This document shows positions 25,710-34,550 of a stretch of DNA of 64,000 nt, one piece after another; the stretch's first letter is position 1, and every line of letters starts with the position of its first letter. This DNA is from Pseudomonadota bacterium (GTDB lineage: Bacteria; Myxococcota_A; UBA796; SXON01): NCBI GenBank assembly GCA_030685065.1, contig JAUXQH010000029.1:62001-126000 (forward strand). Reading direction: 5' to 3'. The notes under the pieces were generated by a model. That model had not been told where the DNA came from. It worked only from the letters and a program-made list of their open reading frames with translations, and made no database searches. Made by a program: the position numbers and the translations under genes.

Positions 25710-26990
25710 ATGGCCCGCGCCCTCATCTGCGGCGGCGCCCGCACCCCCTTCGTGCGCGCCTTCGCCGAGTACACCGAGCTCGACACCATCGCCCTCGGCG
25801 TCATCGCGGTTCGCGCCGCGCTCGAACGAACCGGCCTGCGTCACGACGCCATCGACGCGGTCATCTGGGGCGGGGTCATCCTGCCGCCCACTGCGCCGAA
25901 CGTCGGCCGCGAGATCGTGCTCGATCTGAAGCTCCCGCCGCGCATCGAGGCGCGCACGGTCACGCGCGCGTGCGCGAGCGGCCTCCAGGCGATCACCGAT
26001 GCGGTCGCCGCGATCGAGCGGGGCGACGCCGACGTGATCATCGCGGGCGGAAGCGACTCGACGAGCAACGCGGCCCTCACGATGCCGGAGACGCTCATCC
26101 GCAAGGTGGGCCCGGTGGTCATGGGCAAGAAGGCGGGCATCGGCGATTGGCTCGGGCTCGCCGCGAAGCTCTCGATCAAGAACGACTTGTTGCCCCGCCA
26201 GCCGCGCGTGGCCGAGCGGAGCACGGGGCAGCTCATGGGCGAAGCCGCCGAGGACATGGCGCGCCGGCACGGCATCTCCCGCGAGGCGCAGGACGCCCTC
26301 TCGGTCCGGAGCCACCACCGCGCGGCGGCGGCGTGGGACGCGGGACGCTTCGACGCCGAGGTCGTCCCGGTGACCCTCCCCGACGGCCGCGTCGTGAGCC
26401 GCGACACCATCGTGCGCGCCGACACGAGCGCCGAGGCGCTGGCGAAGCTCCGCCCCGTGTTCAGCAAGGAGGGCACGCTCACCGCCGCGAACAGCACCCC
26501 GCTGACCGATGGCGCGGCCGCGGTGATCATCGCGAGCGAGGAGGCCGCCGCGCGGCTCGGGCTCACCCCCCTCGCCGCCGTGCGCTCGTGGGCCTACGTG
26601 GGCGTCGACCCCGCGGACCAGCTCCTCCTCGGGCCGGCGCTCGCGATGCCGAGAGCGCTCGCGCGCGCGGGCCTCGAGCTCGGGGACGTCGACCGCGTCG
26701 ATCTGCACGAGGCCTTCGCGTCCGTGGTGCTCTGCGTCCGGAAGGCCCTCGAGAGCGACGCCTTCGCGCGCGAGCGCCTCGGTCGCGACCGCGCGGTGGG
26801 CGCCATCGACGACGCGCGCCTGAACGTGCACGGCGGCAGCGTGGCGCTCGGGCACCCCTTCGGCGCGACGGGCGTGCGCATGGCGCTCACGATGGCGCGG
26901 GAGCTGCACCTCACCGACGCAAGGACGGCGCTGCTCGGCATCTGCGCCGCGGGCGGGCTCGGGGCGGCGGCGGTGCTCGAGCGCCCCTGA
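25710..26990 (+). CDS. Thiolase (acetyl-CoA acyltransferase, FadI-like)
   Basis: This encodes 426 residues. The acyl-accepting Cys88 sits in TRACASGLQAI. The C-terminal HEAFA, NVHGGSVALGHPFGATG and CAAGGLG motifs supply the catalytic His and second Cys. Length and motif style match FadI-type beta-oxidation thiolases, which cleave 3-ketoacyl-CoA to acetyl-CoA and a shortened acyl-CoA. It is the last gene of the TetR-controlled unit, 34 bases after the reductase gene. No separate enoyl-CoA hydratase is in the unit, so that step must come from elsewhere. Confidence 0.9.
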   Translation: MARALICGGARTPFVRAFAEYTELDTIALGVIAVRAALERTGLRHDAIDAVIWGGVILPPTAPNVGREIVLDLKLPPRIEARTVTRACASGLQAITDAVAAIERGDADVIIAGGSDSTSNAALTMPETLIRKVGPVVMGKKAGIGDWLGLAAKLSIKNDLLPRQPRVAERSTGQLMGEAAEDMARRHGISREAQDALSVRSHHRAAAAWDAGRFDAEVVPVTLPDGRVVSRDTIVRADTSAEALAKLRPVFSKEGTLTAANSTPLTDGAAAVIIASEEAAARLGLTPLAAVRSWAYVGVDPADQLLLGPALAMPRALARAGLELGDVDRVDLHEAFASVVLCVRKALESDAFARERLGRDRAVGAIDDARLNVHGGSVALGHPFGATGVRMALTMARELHLTDARTALLGICAAGGLGAAAVLERP

Positions 26991-27004
26991 CGGTGACGAT
27001 CGGT

Positions 27005-27020
27005 CGGCCCCTACGGGCCG
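27005..27020. terminator. Hairpin between convergent genes
   Basis: CGGCCC-CTAC-GGGCCG forms a six-pair stem in the 34-base gap between the thiolase stop and the stop of the radical SAM gene on the other strand. There is no T-run on either side, so a bidirectional terminator is plausible but not certain. Confidence 0.4.
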
Positions 27021-27024
27021 CCGC

Positions 27025-29568
27025 TCACCCGCTCCCCGAAGTTCCGAGCGCGGGCGGCGCCACACCATCGCGTAGGCGCAGGTGCTTGTCCTGCACCGCG
27101 AGCAGCGCCAGCAGGTCGAGGTAGATCTCGTCCGCCGCGAAGTCGCGCAGCTGCGCCACCGGGCGGTTGGTGCGCCGCCACAGGTTCCAGTCCCGCACGA
27201 GGATCTCGATCCCGTACTGCCCGGGCGAGCTGTAGTAGGGCGTGCCCGGATAGGGGGAGAACGTCGATAGATCGAGCCAGTTCAGCAAGTCCGACTGGAA
27301 CAGCCCCTCCACGTACTCCCGGGTCACCCGCGACTCCGTGGGGTTGTCCCCCGGGTGGCCGACGATGAGAAATCCGGACGCCAGGAGCCCCTCCTCCCGC
27401 GCCAGCGTCAGCCCCGCGCGGATCTGCTCCACCTTCAGCGCCTTGTTCATCGCGTCCAACACGACTTGGGAGCCGCTCTCCACCCCGACGCACACCCAAC
27501 GCAAGCCGGAGGCGCGCATGGCGCGGGCGCCCTCCTGGGTGATCGTGTCCAGCCGGGTGAGCAGCCCGAAGTTCGCGGAGAGCCCGCCTGTCTGGCCGAG
27601 CCGTGTCACCAGCTCGAGGAAGTACGGCGTCCGCATGTCGAGCATGCTGTCGTCGATGCCCTGGAGCGCGTTTCCATACTTGGACAACCGCCGGATCTCG
27701 TCGATCACGCGGTCGACCGGGTGCTCGCGCACCACCCCGCCCCAGTAGCGGAACTCGTGACAGAACCGGCACCGGTAGGCGCAGCCACGGCTGGTGAGCG
27801 CGGTGATGTCCATCCGATGGTTGAAGCTCGCGGGCAACAACCCGAAGTCCTCGGGGGGGAGCTCCAGCACGTTGCCGAGGGGGCGCTTCGGGTTCTTGTG
27901 GAGCGATCCGTCGGGAGCGCGCCACGTGATCCCCGTCACTCCCGCGAGGTCCGCGCCGGCGTCCAACGCGCGGATCAACTCCAGCGCGGTCCACTCCCCC
28001 TCCCCGCGCACGACGATGTCGATCTCCGGCGTCTCCCGCAGGCACTCCTCGTCCTGGTAGGTGACGTGCGGCCCCCCGATCAGGATGGGGACGTGCGGAT
28101 CGAGGGCACGAACGGCCCGGGCGAGGGCCTGCCCCTGGGGGTAGAGGTAGGAGAAGGTCACGGAGATGCCGACCGCGCGGGGCCGGAGCGACGCCATCGC
28201 GCTCGCGAGCGCCGCTTGCATCTGGGCCGCGGACACCGCGGGATCCGCGTACGGGTCGACCTCGTGCGCGAGCGGGAGCACCTCGCAGGGCACGCCATGC
28301 GCCTGGAGGAAGCTGGCCACGGAGACCGCGCCGCGCGGAAAGAGCGGGCCGCTCGCGCCATGCGCCGGGGGGGCCAGCATCAGCACGGGGCCGCGCCAGG
28401 CGCCCGCGCGCGCGCTCCGCAGGGCCGCGGCCGAGATGTTGAGCGCCCGGTCCTCCACGACCGTGTAGATGAGCCCCGTCTCGCGAAAGCGGACGCCGTG
28501 GGCGCCGTGCAACGTCACGAGCGTACGCTGCACGGCCTGGGCGCCGAGAAGATCGCCCGAATAGCGGAGCAGGTCGACCAGGGGCCCGAGGGCGCGGGCC
28601 TGATCGGCGTACGCTCCTTTCGCCGCGAACACCGTGCTCGCGCGCTCCAGCGCCGCCCGCGCGTCTTCCGGCCGGCCCGCGGCGCTGGCCGCCAGCCCAC
28701 GGTTGAGGTGCAGCCGCGCGTCGAGCGTGGTGCCGACGGCCGCGGGTGGCAAGGCGGCGGCGGCCTCGTCCAGGAACGCGAGCGCGCGCGCATGGGCCTG
28801 GCTCTGGTAGAGGATCCCCCCGAGGTTCACCAGCACCTCGCACAGGGCGAGGGGGGCCCCCGCGTCACGCAGGCCCGGGACCGCCGCCTCGAAGGCCTCC
28901 GCGGCCCCCCCGAGGTCTCCCCGCTCGAAGCGGATCCCCGCGAGCACCGTCAGTACGCGTACCTGCTCGGAGCGGCTCGCCGGGCAGCCCAACGCACGCT
29001 CGTAGTCGGCCGCCGCCTGCGCGTCGCGACCGGCGGCATGATGCAGATCTCCCGACAACGTCGCGATGACACCCTCGACCGCGGGGTGCGACGCGTCGTG
29101 AGCCAGGGCCGCCTGCAAGAGGGCGCGATCGGGCGCTCCCATGCGGGCGTGGCACCGCGCGAGGTTGCAGTGCAGCAGCGGATCCGCCGCCAGGCCCGCC
29201 GCGGCCCGCCGCGCGATCGCCGAGGAGAACCCGGCGGCCGCCGCGCCGATGTCGCCCCGGTGAAAGGCCCCCGCGGCGAGGTTGGCCTCGGCGCTCGCCG
29301 CTCCGTCGACGTTGCCCTCCGCGAGCAGGGCGGGCGCGGCACGCTCGAAAAACGTCGAGCCGTCCTCTCCGAGCATCAACGCGACCAGCCCGCGCCCGAG
29401 CCACGCCGCGCCGGAATCGCCAAGAACCAACGCCGAGTCATAGGCCGCGCGGGCCGCGTCGAGCTCGCTCCGCTCACGATGAAGGTCGCCGAGCTGGAGC
29501 AAGGCCGTGGCCAGATCGCGCGGACGGGCATCCGCGGCCAGGCGGGAATACAGCTCGACGGGTGTCAA
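27025..29568 (-). CDS. TPR-B12-binding-radical SAM fusion protein
   Basis: This encodes 847 residues. Residues about 1-330 are TPR-like helical repeats (LATALLQLGDLHRERSELDA, ALAFLDEAAAALPPA, EDARAALERASTVFAAKGAY). Residues about 365-500 form a B12-binding-like domain with VLMLAPP, AVGISVTFSYLYPQG and ILIGGPHVTYQDEE. The radical SAM domain has C596-AYR-C600-RF-C603 for the 4Fe-4S cluster, GIDDSMLD, and a SAM-binding GVESGSQVVLDAMNK. Closest relatives by architecture are B12-radical SAM methyltransferases or ring-forming enzymes. The N-terminal TPR array is unusual for them. Start: TTG with GGAGG five bases upstream. The substrate is unknown, and no obvious biosynthetic partner lies nearby. 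Confidence 0.85.
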   Translation of the reverse strand: MTPVELYSRLAADARPRDLATALLQLGDLHRERSELDAARAAYDSALVLGDSGAAWLGRGLVALMLGEDGSTFFERAAPALLAEGNVDGAASAEANLAAGAFHRGDIGAAAAGFSSAIARRAAAGLAADPLLHCNLARCHARMGAPDRALLQAALAHDASHPAVEGVIATLSGDLHHAAGRDAQAAADYERALGCPASRSEQVRVLTVLAGIRFERGDLGGAAEAFEAAVPGLRDAGAPLALCEVLVNLGGILYQSQAHARALAFLDEAAAALPPAAVGTTLDARLHLNRGLAASAAGRPEDARAALERASTVFAAKGAYADQARALGPLVDLLRYSGDLLGAQAVQRTLVTLHGAHGVRFRETGLIYTVVEDRALNISAAALRSARAGAWRGPVLMLAPPAHGASGPLFPRGAVSVASFLQAHGVPCEVLPLAHEVDPYADPAVSAAQMQAALASAMASLRPRAVGISVTFSYLYPQGQALARAVRALDPHVPILIGGPHVTYQDEECLRETPEIDIVVRGEGEWTALELIRALDAGADLAGVTGITWRAPDGSLHKNPKRPLGNVLELPPEDFGLLPASFNHRMDITALTSRGCAYRCRFCHEFRYWGGVVREHPVDRVIDEIRRLSKYGNALQGIDDSMLDMRTPYFLELVTRLGQTGGLSANFGLLTRLDTITQEGARAMRASGLRWVCVGVESGSQVVLDAMNKALKVEQIRAGLTLAREEGLLASGFLIVGHPGDNPTESRVTREYVEGLFQSDLLNWLDLSTFSPYPGTPYYSSPGQYGIEILVRDWNLWRRTNRPVAQLRDFAADEIYLDLLALLAVQDKHLRLRDGVAPPALGTSGSG

Positions 29569-29656
29569 CGGGCCTCCGGGCGCCCCGTCGCGTCGAACGC
29601 GCGTGGTCGCGGCGGGACTCTACCGCGCGGCACCCGGGGATGGCGGGCGCCGGCCC

Positions 29657-31603
29657 TCAGAGCGGTGCGGTGCGGACTCCCCGCACCTCGACGTTGCGGT
29701 CCTCTCCCTCGACCACGTCGTCGTTGGTGAAGTCCAGCGTGAGCTCCACTTCCGCGGGCGCCGGCAGCTCGATGCGCACCGCGTGCCCGCCCCAGTCGGC
29801 GCCCACGGGCACGTCGGCGGAGTACAGGAGGGCTCCCGCCGAACGCGCCTCCAGGCGCACCAGCGGCGCGATGCCTCCAGCGGGCGTGCCGCGGAGGAGC
29901 CAGGTCGCCTCCCAGGTGCCCGCGGGGAACGGGCGCGATGGGAGCATGATCGTCCCGGCCCGGAGCACGTGCAGGACGCCCGCCTCCACGGGGAACTCGG
30001 GGGGGCGCAGGAGGGCGCTCGCCGAGACCTCGACGGCCACGCAGGCGCCGGCGCTCGGCGTGGGGGGCACGAGGCGAAGCTGCGGGTTCAACGAGGGTTG
30101 GTCGAGCGCGTGCGTGCCCGCGCCGGCCGCACCGTGGAGCACGGCGGCCTCGATCGGCGGAAGGAGCCGGTTGAGGCGCTCGACCTCGAGCGGATCGGCC
30201 GCGGAGACGAACGTGACGGGAACCACCACGACCTCGCGATCGGATCCACACAGGAGCTGGGCGAGGGGCGCGACCAGCACGTCCTTCCTGGACAGCCGGG
30301 CGAGGTCGATCGCGTGGACCCGCAGCTCCTCGGGGATGCCGATCCGGGTCCAGCTCGAGGCACGGAGGAGGCTCACCATCTCCGAGCGGGTCTCGGGGCG
30401 CCGGGCGTCCCACGCCGCGGGCAGGGCTGACCCAAGCCAGACCAGCGCGCCGCCGAGCCAGAACCAACGCACGATCCGCGAGAAGCGAAGGGGGATCCGG
30501 CCCTCGAGCGCCCCATACGTGAACGCGCACGCGAGGCAGAGGAACGGGTAGATGACCAGGAAATTCCTTGGAAAGCTGATCCGGGTGTTGGACATGTACG
30601 CCCCGTAGACCACGGGAAAGAGCCACACGATCCAACCCGAGCGGCGCCCCAGCGCCACGAAAACGCCGACCACGCACGCCAGGCTGGGGATCGGGCCCAG
30701 GTTCCGCCAGGCCTCCAGGAGCTGGATCTCGAGGTTGGGCCACCCGGGCGTCACCGTGGAGATCCCGTGGCCGAGGACCTTGTAGTGGCGCAGCTCGTAG
30801 CCGACCTGGTCGAGGAAGTCCGGCAGATCGATCAGCGCGTACGGCGTGGTGGCGAGGAAGGCGGCGGCCGGCACGACGATGGCCGCGGGCCACAGCCAGG
30901 CGCGCGCGGCAGGGCGCCCCCCGAGCGACGCGACGACCAGGGCCACGAGCGGGATGATGAGGCTCATCCCCGCGTTGTACTTGCACGAAATCGCGAGCCC
31001 GCACCCGACCAGGGATCCGAGCAGCCAACGCGGCTCCTCCTCCTCGAGAAACCGGAGGGCGCACCACGTCCCGAGCAGCACGAAAAAAGCGACGGGCGCG
31101 TCATTGCCCACACGCGAGCTCTCCTCGATGTGCACGGGAAGCGCGGTGAGCAGCCCCGCCCCGACGAGGCCCGCGGCCGCGCCCACGAGGCGACGGCCGA
31201 TCCCAGCGACCAGGCCCACGGTGAGCGCGCCCATGACCGCGACCAGCACGCGATTCCAGAAGTAGAAGCTCGGGTGGGAGATCGTCCAGTGCCAGCCGGT
31301 GTCCGCGTTGACCACCACCTCTCCGACCGAGAGCAACGACTCACCCGCGCGGGTCGGCGAGCCGAGCAGGGAGAGCGCGTGCGCGGCGTCGACCAGCAGG
31401 TCGAGGTAGATCATCAGCGAGCCGTAATTGAAGAAATGCGGGTCGAAGTCCCCGCTCCGGAGCATCACCAGGGCGGTGCTCGCGGTCTGGGGCTCATCCC
31501 AGAAGTGCAGGTACGGAAGCCCGTCGTAGCAGTGCTGGACGCGGAGCCAGAGCGCGAAGGCGACCAACATCCAGGCGAGGAATCGGAACGTGGAGTCGCG
31601 CAC
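29657..31603 (-). CDS. GT39-type membrane glycosyltransferase (PMT_2-like)
   Basis: This encodes 648 residues. The N-terminal half has about ten membrane helices, beginning with TFRFLAWMLVAFALWLRV. The Asp36-Glu37 pair in HFWDEPQT, just after helix 1, is the catalytic motif of GT39/GT83-like enzymes that take sugars from polyprenyl phosphates. The C-terminal third is soluble and beta-rich, probably extracytoplasmic. It starts at a GTG six bases after a TAGGTT box on the minus strand (leaderless), and is divergent from the small membrane gene at 31636. The acceptor (protein or glycolipid) is unknown. The radical SAM gene follows on the same strand 88 bases downstream. Confidence 0.82.
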   Translation of the reverse strand: MRDSTFRFLAWMLVAFALWLRVQHCYDGLPYLHFWDEPQTASTALVMLRSGDFDPHFFNYGSLMIYLDLLVDAAHALSLLGSPTRAGESLLSVGEVVVNADTGWHWTISHPSFYFWNRVLVAVMGALTVGLVAGIGRRLVGAAAGLVGAGLLTALPVHIEESSRVGNDAPVAFFVLLGTWCALRFLEEEEPRWLLGSLVGCGLAISCKYNAGMSLIIPLVALVVASLGGRPAARAWLWPAAIVVPAAAFLATTPYALIDLPDFLDQVGYELRHYKVLGHGISTVTPGWPNLEIQLLEAWRNLGPIPSLACVVGVFVALGRRSGWIVWLFPVVYGAYMSNTRISFPRNFLVIYPFLCLACAFTYGALEGRIPLRFSRIVRWFWLGGALVWLGSALPAAWDARRPETRSEMVSLLRASSWTRIGIPEELRVHAIDLARLSRKDVLVAPLAQLLCGSDREVVVVPVTFVSAADPLEVERLNRLLPPIEAAVLHGAAGAGTHALDQPSLNPQLRLVPPTPSAGACVAVEVSASALLRPPEFPVEAGVLHVLRAGTIMLPSRPFPAGTWEATWLLRGTPAGGIAPLVRLEARSAGALLYSADVPVGADWGGHAVRIELPAPAEVELTLDFTNDDVVEGEDRNVEVRGVRTAPL

Positions 31604-31635
31604 GGCCGGAACCTATCCGCGATTAAGTTTCCACC
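31604..31635. promoter_or_regulatory. Back-to-back leaderless promoters
   Basis: On the minus strand TAGGTT (complement of 31610-31615) ends six bases before the GTG at 31603. On the plus strand TAAGTT (31624-31629) ends six bases before the ATG at 31636. The whole divergent intergenic region is only 32 bases, so each -35 region must lie inside the opposite promoter or gene. Neither start has a Shine-Dalgarno sequence. Confidence 0.6.
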
Positions 31636-31839
31636 ATGGCGACGTCCGGCGGGAAAGCGAACCTCGACGAGAAGTTGGTCGTGCTCTTCATCGCCGGCTG
31701 CGCGATGCTGACCTATCCGTTGCTGGCCATCGCCGACGTGGACGCGCTGATCGGTCACGTGCCCGTCCTGTGGATCTGGATCTTCGGCGTGTGGTCGTCG
31801 GTCGTCCTCAGCCTGGCGGTGTTGCTCGAGGGCGGCTGA
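31636..31839 (+). CDS. Small two-helix membrane protein, probable symporter small subunit
   Basis: This encodes 67 residues: a charged start (MATSGGKANLDEK), helix 1 (LVVLFIAGCAMLTYPLLAIA), a short loop, and helix 2 (VLWIWIFGVWSSVVLSLAVLL). It lies one base before the gene for an SLC5-like sensor kinase. Small two-helix proteins of this size commonly precede sodium/solute symporter genes and assemble with them (DUF3311/DUF4212-like families), so that role is inferred. The start is leaderless, six bases after TAAGTT. Confidence 0.72.
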   Translation: MATSGGKANLDEKLVVLFIAGCAMLTYPLLAIADVDALIGHVPVLWIWIFGVWSSVVLSLAVLLEGG

Positions 31840-31840
31840 A

Positions 31841-34504
31841 GTGCCGCTCGCGCTCCTCGGCGCGTGCGCCGCCGGCTACCTCGGGCTCCTCTTCGCCGTC
31901 GCGCGGGTCGCGGAGCGCCGGGAGGCCGCGGGCAAGAGCATCGTCGCCAACGCATGGGTGTACGCCCTGTCCACCTGCATCTACGCAACGGGCTGGGCCT
32001 ACTTCGGGCAGCCGGGGGCGGCGGCTCGCCAGGGCATCGGGTTCCTGGCCGTCGACATCTTCACGGCCGTCGCCCTCGTCCTCGCGTGGCCCGCGCTCCG
32101 GAAGCTCGTCCGGGTGGCGCGGGCCGAGCGCCTGGTCTCGCTCGCCGACGTGCTCGGGCGCCGGTATGGACGGCGTGGGGACCTCGCCGCGCTGGTGGTC
32201 GTCGTAGCGCTCGTGTGCACGGTTCCCTACGTCGCGCTCCAGTTCGCGGCGCTCGCGGGGGGCGTCGTGGCGTTGGCGCCGGACGCGGGGTCCTACCCGG
32301 CGGTGTCGTTGGTCGTGGCGCTCGTCCTGGCCTTCTTCGCCGCGCTGTTCGGCACCCGACACCCCGACGTGAGCGAGCGGCACCCGGGAATCGTGGCCGC
32401 GATCGCGTTCGAAGCGTGTGTCAAGCTCGTGGGGCTCCTCGCCGCCGCGGTGTTCGTGGTGTGGGGACTGTTCGGAGGTCCGCTGGACCTGTTGCGCGAG
32501 GCGCCTCCCCCCGAGGCGCTCCGGACCCTGGACGGGGAGATGTTCGGCTTCGCGGTGACCGGACTCACGGGCGGGCTCGCGTTCTACCTGCTCCCCCGGA
32601 TGTTCCAGGTGCTCGTGGTCGAGAACGTCGACGAGCGGCACATCCGGCGCATGCCGTGGTTCGTGGGCGGCTACTTGATGTTGCTCGATCTCGCGTCGAT
32701 CGCCATCGCGCTCGGCGGGCTCCACGTGTTCGCGGCGTCCGTGCCGGCCGACGCGTACGTGGTCGCCTTGCCAGCGCGCTTCGGCCCGACGTGGTTGACC
32801 TTGCTCGTGTTCATCGGCGGGGTGTCGGCCGCGACGGCGATGGTGCTCGTGGAGAGCGTCGCGGTCGCGACGATGGTGACGAACGCCCTCGTGTTCCCGC
32901 TGCTCATGCGCGGACGCGGCGGCGCGGCGATCGGCGAGGCTCGGGTGCTCTGGGTGCGGCGGGCGGCGCTCCTGGCGTTCGTGCTCGTCAGCTGGGGCTT
33001 CCTCCAGGTCGTGGGGCGCGTGGTCCCCATCGCCGCGCTCGGCCTCGTCGCCTTCGGCGCGATCGCCCAGCTCGCGCCCGCGCTGGTGGGCGCGCTCTAC
33101 TGGCGAGGCGCCACGGCCCGCGGCGTCATGGTCGGCCTCGCGGCGGGGATGCTCGTCTGGGCCTGGACGCTCCTGGTCCCGACGCTGGCCGACGCGGGCG
33201 TCCTGTCCGCCGGACTCGTGGTCGACGGGCCATGGGGCATCGCCGCCTTCAGACCGGAGCACCTCTTCGGGCTCACCGGCCTGCCCCGCGATGCCCACGG
33301 GCTCCTCTTCAGCCTCGGCGCGAACGTGCTCGCCTTCGCGGCGACCTCCCTCTCGCGCCCACCCTCGCTCGCGGAGGCGGTCCAGGCCGAGGTCTTCGTG
33401 TCGGGCTCCGCTCCCACGCTCGCCGCGCCCGCCCCGCGCGAGGGGCTCACCCTCGGCCAGGCGGCGGACGTGCTCGCGCGTCTCCTCGGGGGGGAGGCGG
33501 CGTGGGCGGCGGTGGCCGAGAACGCGTCCGGCGACGGCCGCCGGGTCACGCAGGACGCGCCCGCCACCGCCACGGACCTCGGCTTCATCGAGGCCCGCCT
33601 GTCGGGCACGCTCGGCGGTACGGTCGCGGGTACGGTGGTGAGCGGCCTCTTGTCGGACGAGCCCCTCCGCCTCCGCATGGTCCGCACCCTGCTCGACACG
33701 AGCACCCAGGTCGTCATCGAGCGCCGCGAGCACGAGGGTCAGGTGCGCGACCTGGAGGATGCGCTGGCGAAGATCGAGCGGTTGTACCGGATCGTCGAGG
33801 ACAAGAACCAGGCCCTCGCGGAGGCGAACACCGAGCTCGAGGCGTATGCGTTCGCGGTCTCACACGACCTGCGCGCGCCGCTCCGGGCCATCCAGGGCTT
33901 CGGCGCCCTGCTCGCCGATCGTGCCGGCGAGCGCCTCAGCGCCGACGACAAGGCGCTGCTCGGCCGCGTCAACGCCGCGGCCTCCCGGATGACCGAGTAC
34001 GTCAACGGGCTCCTCGCGCTCTCGCGCGCCGGGCGCGCCCCGCTCGCCTGCCGGCGGGTCGATCTCACCGCCGCCGCCGCCGAGATCCTGGCCGAGCTGC
34101 AGGCGACTTCGCCCGGCCGGGCCGTCGAGGTGACGCTGGAGCCCGGATTGGTCGCGGAGGGAGACCCGGTGCTGCTGAACATCGTGCTGCAGAACCTGCT
34201 CGGGAACGCGTGGAAATTCACCGGAGGGGCCGAGGTGGCGCGGATCGCGGTCGGCAGGAGGCCGGAGGACGGCGCGCTGTACGTGCGGGACAACGGCGCC
34301 GGCTTCGACGCCGCCGACGCGAGCCGCCTCTTCCATCCCTTCGTACGCCTCCATTCCCAGGAGCAATTCGAAGGTACGGGGATCGGCCTCGCGACGGTCG
34401 ACCGCATCGTCCGGCGGCACGGCGGACGGGTCTGGGCGGAGGCGAAGATCGGGGAGGGCGCCACCTTCTGGTTCACGCTCGGCGCCCCACCCCCCGCGCG
34501 TTGA
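31841..34504 (+). CDS. SLC5-STAC sensor histidine kinase (CbrA-like)
   Basis: This encodes 887 residues from a GTG. Residues about 1-520 form a sodium/solute symporter (SLC5) module with some 13 helices (for example YALSTCIYATGWAYFGQPGA). About 545-600 is a STAC-like linker (GLTLGQAADVLARLLGGEAAW). After a coiled coil come the HisKA helix with His675 in VSHDLRAPLR and an ATPase with DNGAGFD, FHPFVRLH and GTGIGLATVDRIV. This is the CbrA design, in which transport is tied to signalling, but without the PAS domain of classic CbrA. No response regulator is adjacent. The likely substrate (His or another small solute in CbrA) cannot be read here. Confidence 0.88.
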   Translation: MPLALLGACAAGYLGLLFAVARVAERREAAGKSIVANAWVYALSTCIYATGWAYFGQPGAAARQGIGFLAVDIFTAVALVLAWPALRKLVRVARAERLVSLADVLGRRYGRRGDLAALVVVVALVCTVPYVALQFAALAGGVVALAPDAGSYPAVSLVVALVLAFFAALFGTRHPDVSERHPGIVAAIAFEACVKLVGLLAAAVFVVWGLFGGPLDLLREAPPPEALRTLDGEMFGFAVTGLTGGLAFYLLPRMFQVLVVENVDERHIRRMPWFVGGYLMLLDLASIAIALGGLHVFAASVPADAYVVALPARFGPTWLTLLVFIGGVSAATAMVLVESVAVATMVTNALVFPLLMRGRGGAAIGEARVLWVRRAALLAFVLVSWGFLQVVGRVVPIAALGLVAFGAIAQLAPALVGALYWRGATARGVMVGLAAGMLVWAWTLLVPTLADAGVLSAGLVVDGPWGIAAFRPEHLFGLTGLPRDAHGLLFSLGANVLAFAATSLSRPPSLAEAVQAEVFVSGSAPTLAAPAPREGLTLGQAADVLARLLGGEAAWAAVAENASGDGRRVTQDAPATATDLGFIEARLSGTLGGTVAGTVVSGLLSDEPLRLRMVRTLLDTSTQVVIERREHEGQVRDLEDALAKIERLYRIVEDKNQALAEANTELEAYAFAVSHDLRAPLRAIQGFGALLADRAGERLSADDKALLGRVNAAASRMTEYVNGLLALSRAGRAPLACRRVDLTAAAAEILAELQATSPGRAVEVTLEPGLVAEGDPVLLNIVLQNLLGNAWKFTGGAEVARIAVGRRPEDGALYVRDNGAGFDAADASRLFHPFVRLHSQEQFEGTGIGLATVDRIVRRHGGRVWAEAKIGEGATFWFTLGAPPPAR

Positions 34505-34550
34505 CCGCCCGGCCCTCCGGGTGCATCCTCCGCCCCTCTCCGGCGACGGC

